Source: Deltaproteobacteria bacterium UBA6106 (GTDB lineage: Bacteria; Desulfobacterota; Syntrophorhabdia; Syntrophorhabdales; Syntrophorhabdaceae). Taken from it: a stretch of DNA of 13,912 nucleotides. The notes under the pieces were generated by a model. That model was not told where the DNA came from. It saw only the letters and a program-made list of their open reading frames with translations, and ran no database searches. This document shows, piece after piece, positions 13,898 to 13,912 of the stretch. How positions within the stretch are numbered: position 1 is the stretch's first letter; every line of letters starts with the position of its first letter. Where the stretch lies: assembly GCA_002428485.1 (NCBI GenBank), contig DIWM01000045.1, positions 1-13,912 on the forward strand, in the 5' to 3' direction. The position numbers were made by a program, and so were the translations under genes.

Positions 13898-13912
13898 TTC
13901 CGAAGCCGAACG

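Overview
The window comes from a bacterial chromosome, most likely a strict anaerobe. It carries bacterial MnmG and CarAB, a minimal SufBC-type (SMS-like) iron-sulfur assembly pair, a QueG-like double-cluster protein, a Tat-type DUF362 protein and a six-cluster membrane polyferredoxin. This set fits a syntrophic or sulfate-reducing Desulfobacterota-like lineage (Syntrophorhabdus-type), but the placement is inferred from gene content alone and no marker gene fixes it. No tRNA, rRNA, CRISPR array, transposase or phage gene was seen.

Layout. Positions 1-5992 hold a minus-strand block read from right to left: mnmG, a short QueG-like Fe-S protein, carA and carB (carB runs off the left edge). The 21-nt gap and the 4- and 8-nt overlaps argue for one operon. 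Positions 5993-6382 are a divergent intergenic region with heptad-type repeats. Plus-strand genes follow: a free-standing EF-Tu domain-2-like protein (6383-6640), a PhoU-like helical protein (6808-7392) and a TTG-started CCA-adding enzyme/poly(A) polymerase family protein with an HD domain (7396-8778). Positions 8779-9291 are a repeat-rich gap ending in two overlapping sigma70-like promoters. These appear to drive a four-gene plus-strand cluster at 9292-13725: sufC-like, sufB-like, Tat-DUF362 and a NapH/NapG-like fusion polyferredoxin.

How the genes may work together. The left block joins tRNA wobble modification (MnmG) with carbamoyl phosphate synthesis for pyrimidines and arginine; this is co-transcription without an obvious shared pathway. 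The right block couples an Fe-S cluster assembly ATPase/scaffold pair with two exported or membrane redox proteins, one of which binds about six [4Fe-4S] clusters. The idea that the SufBC pair serves this redox module is inference from gene order.

Non-coding structure. Several intergenic stretches show a clear 7-nt periodicity of degenerate repeats (6191-6218, 6653-6745, 8920-8954). A 30-nt element present in inverted orientation at 9048-9077 and 13850-13879 (28 of 30 identical) brackets the whole Fe-S cluster. These repeats and the four-gene cluster they flank are the most interesting parts of the window.
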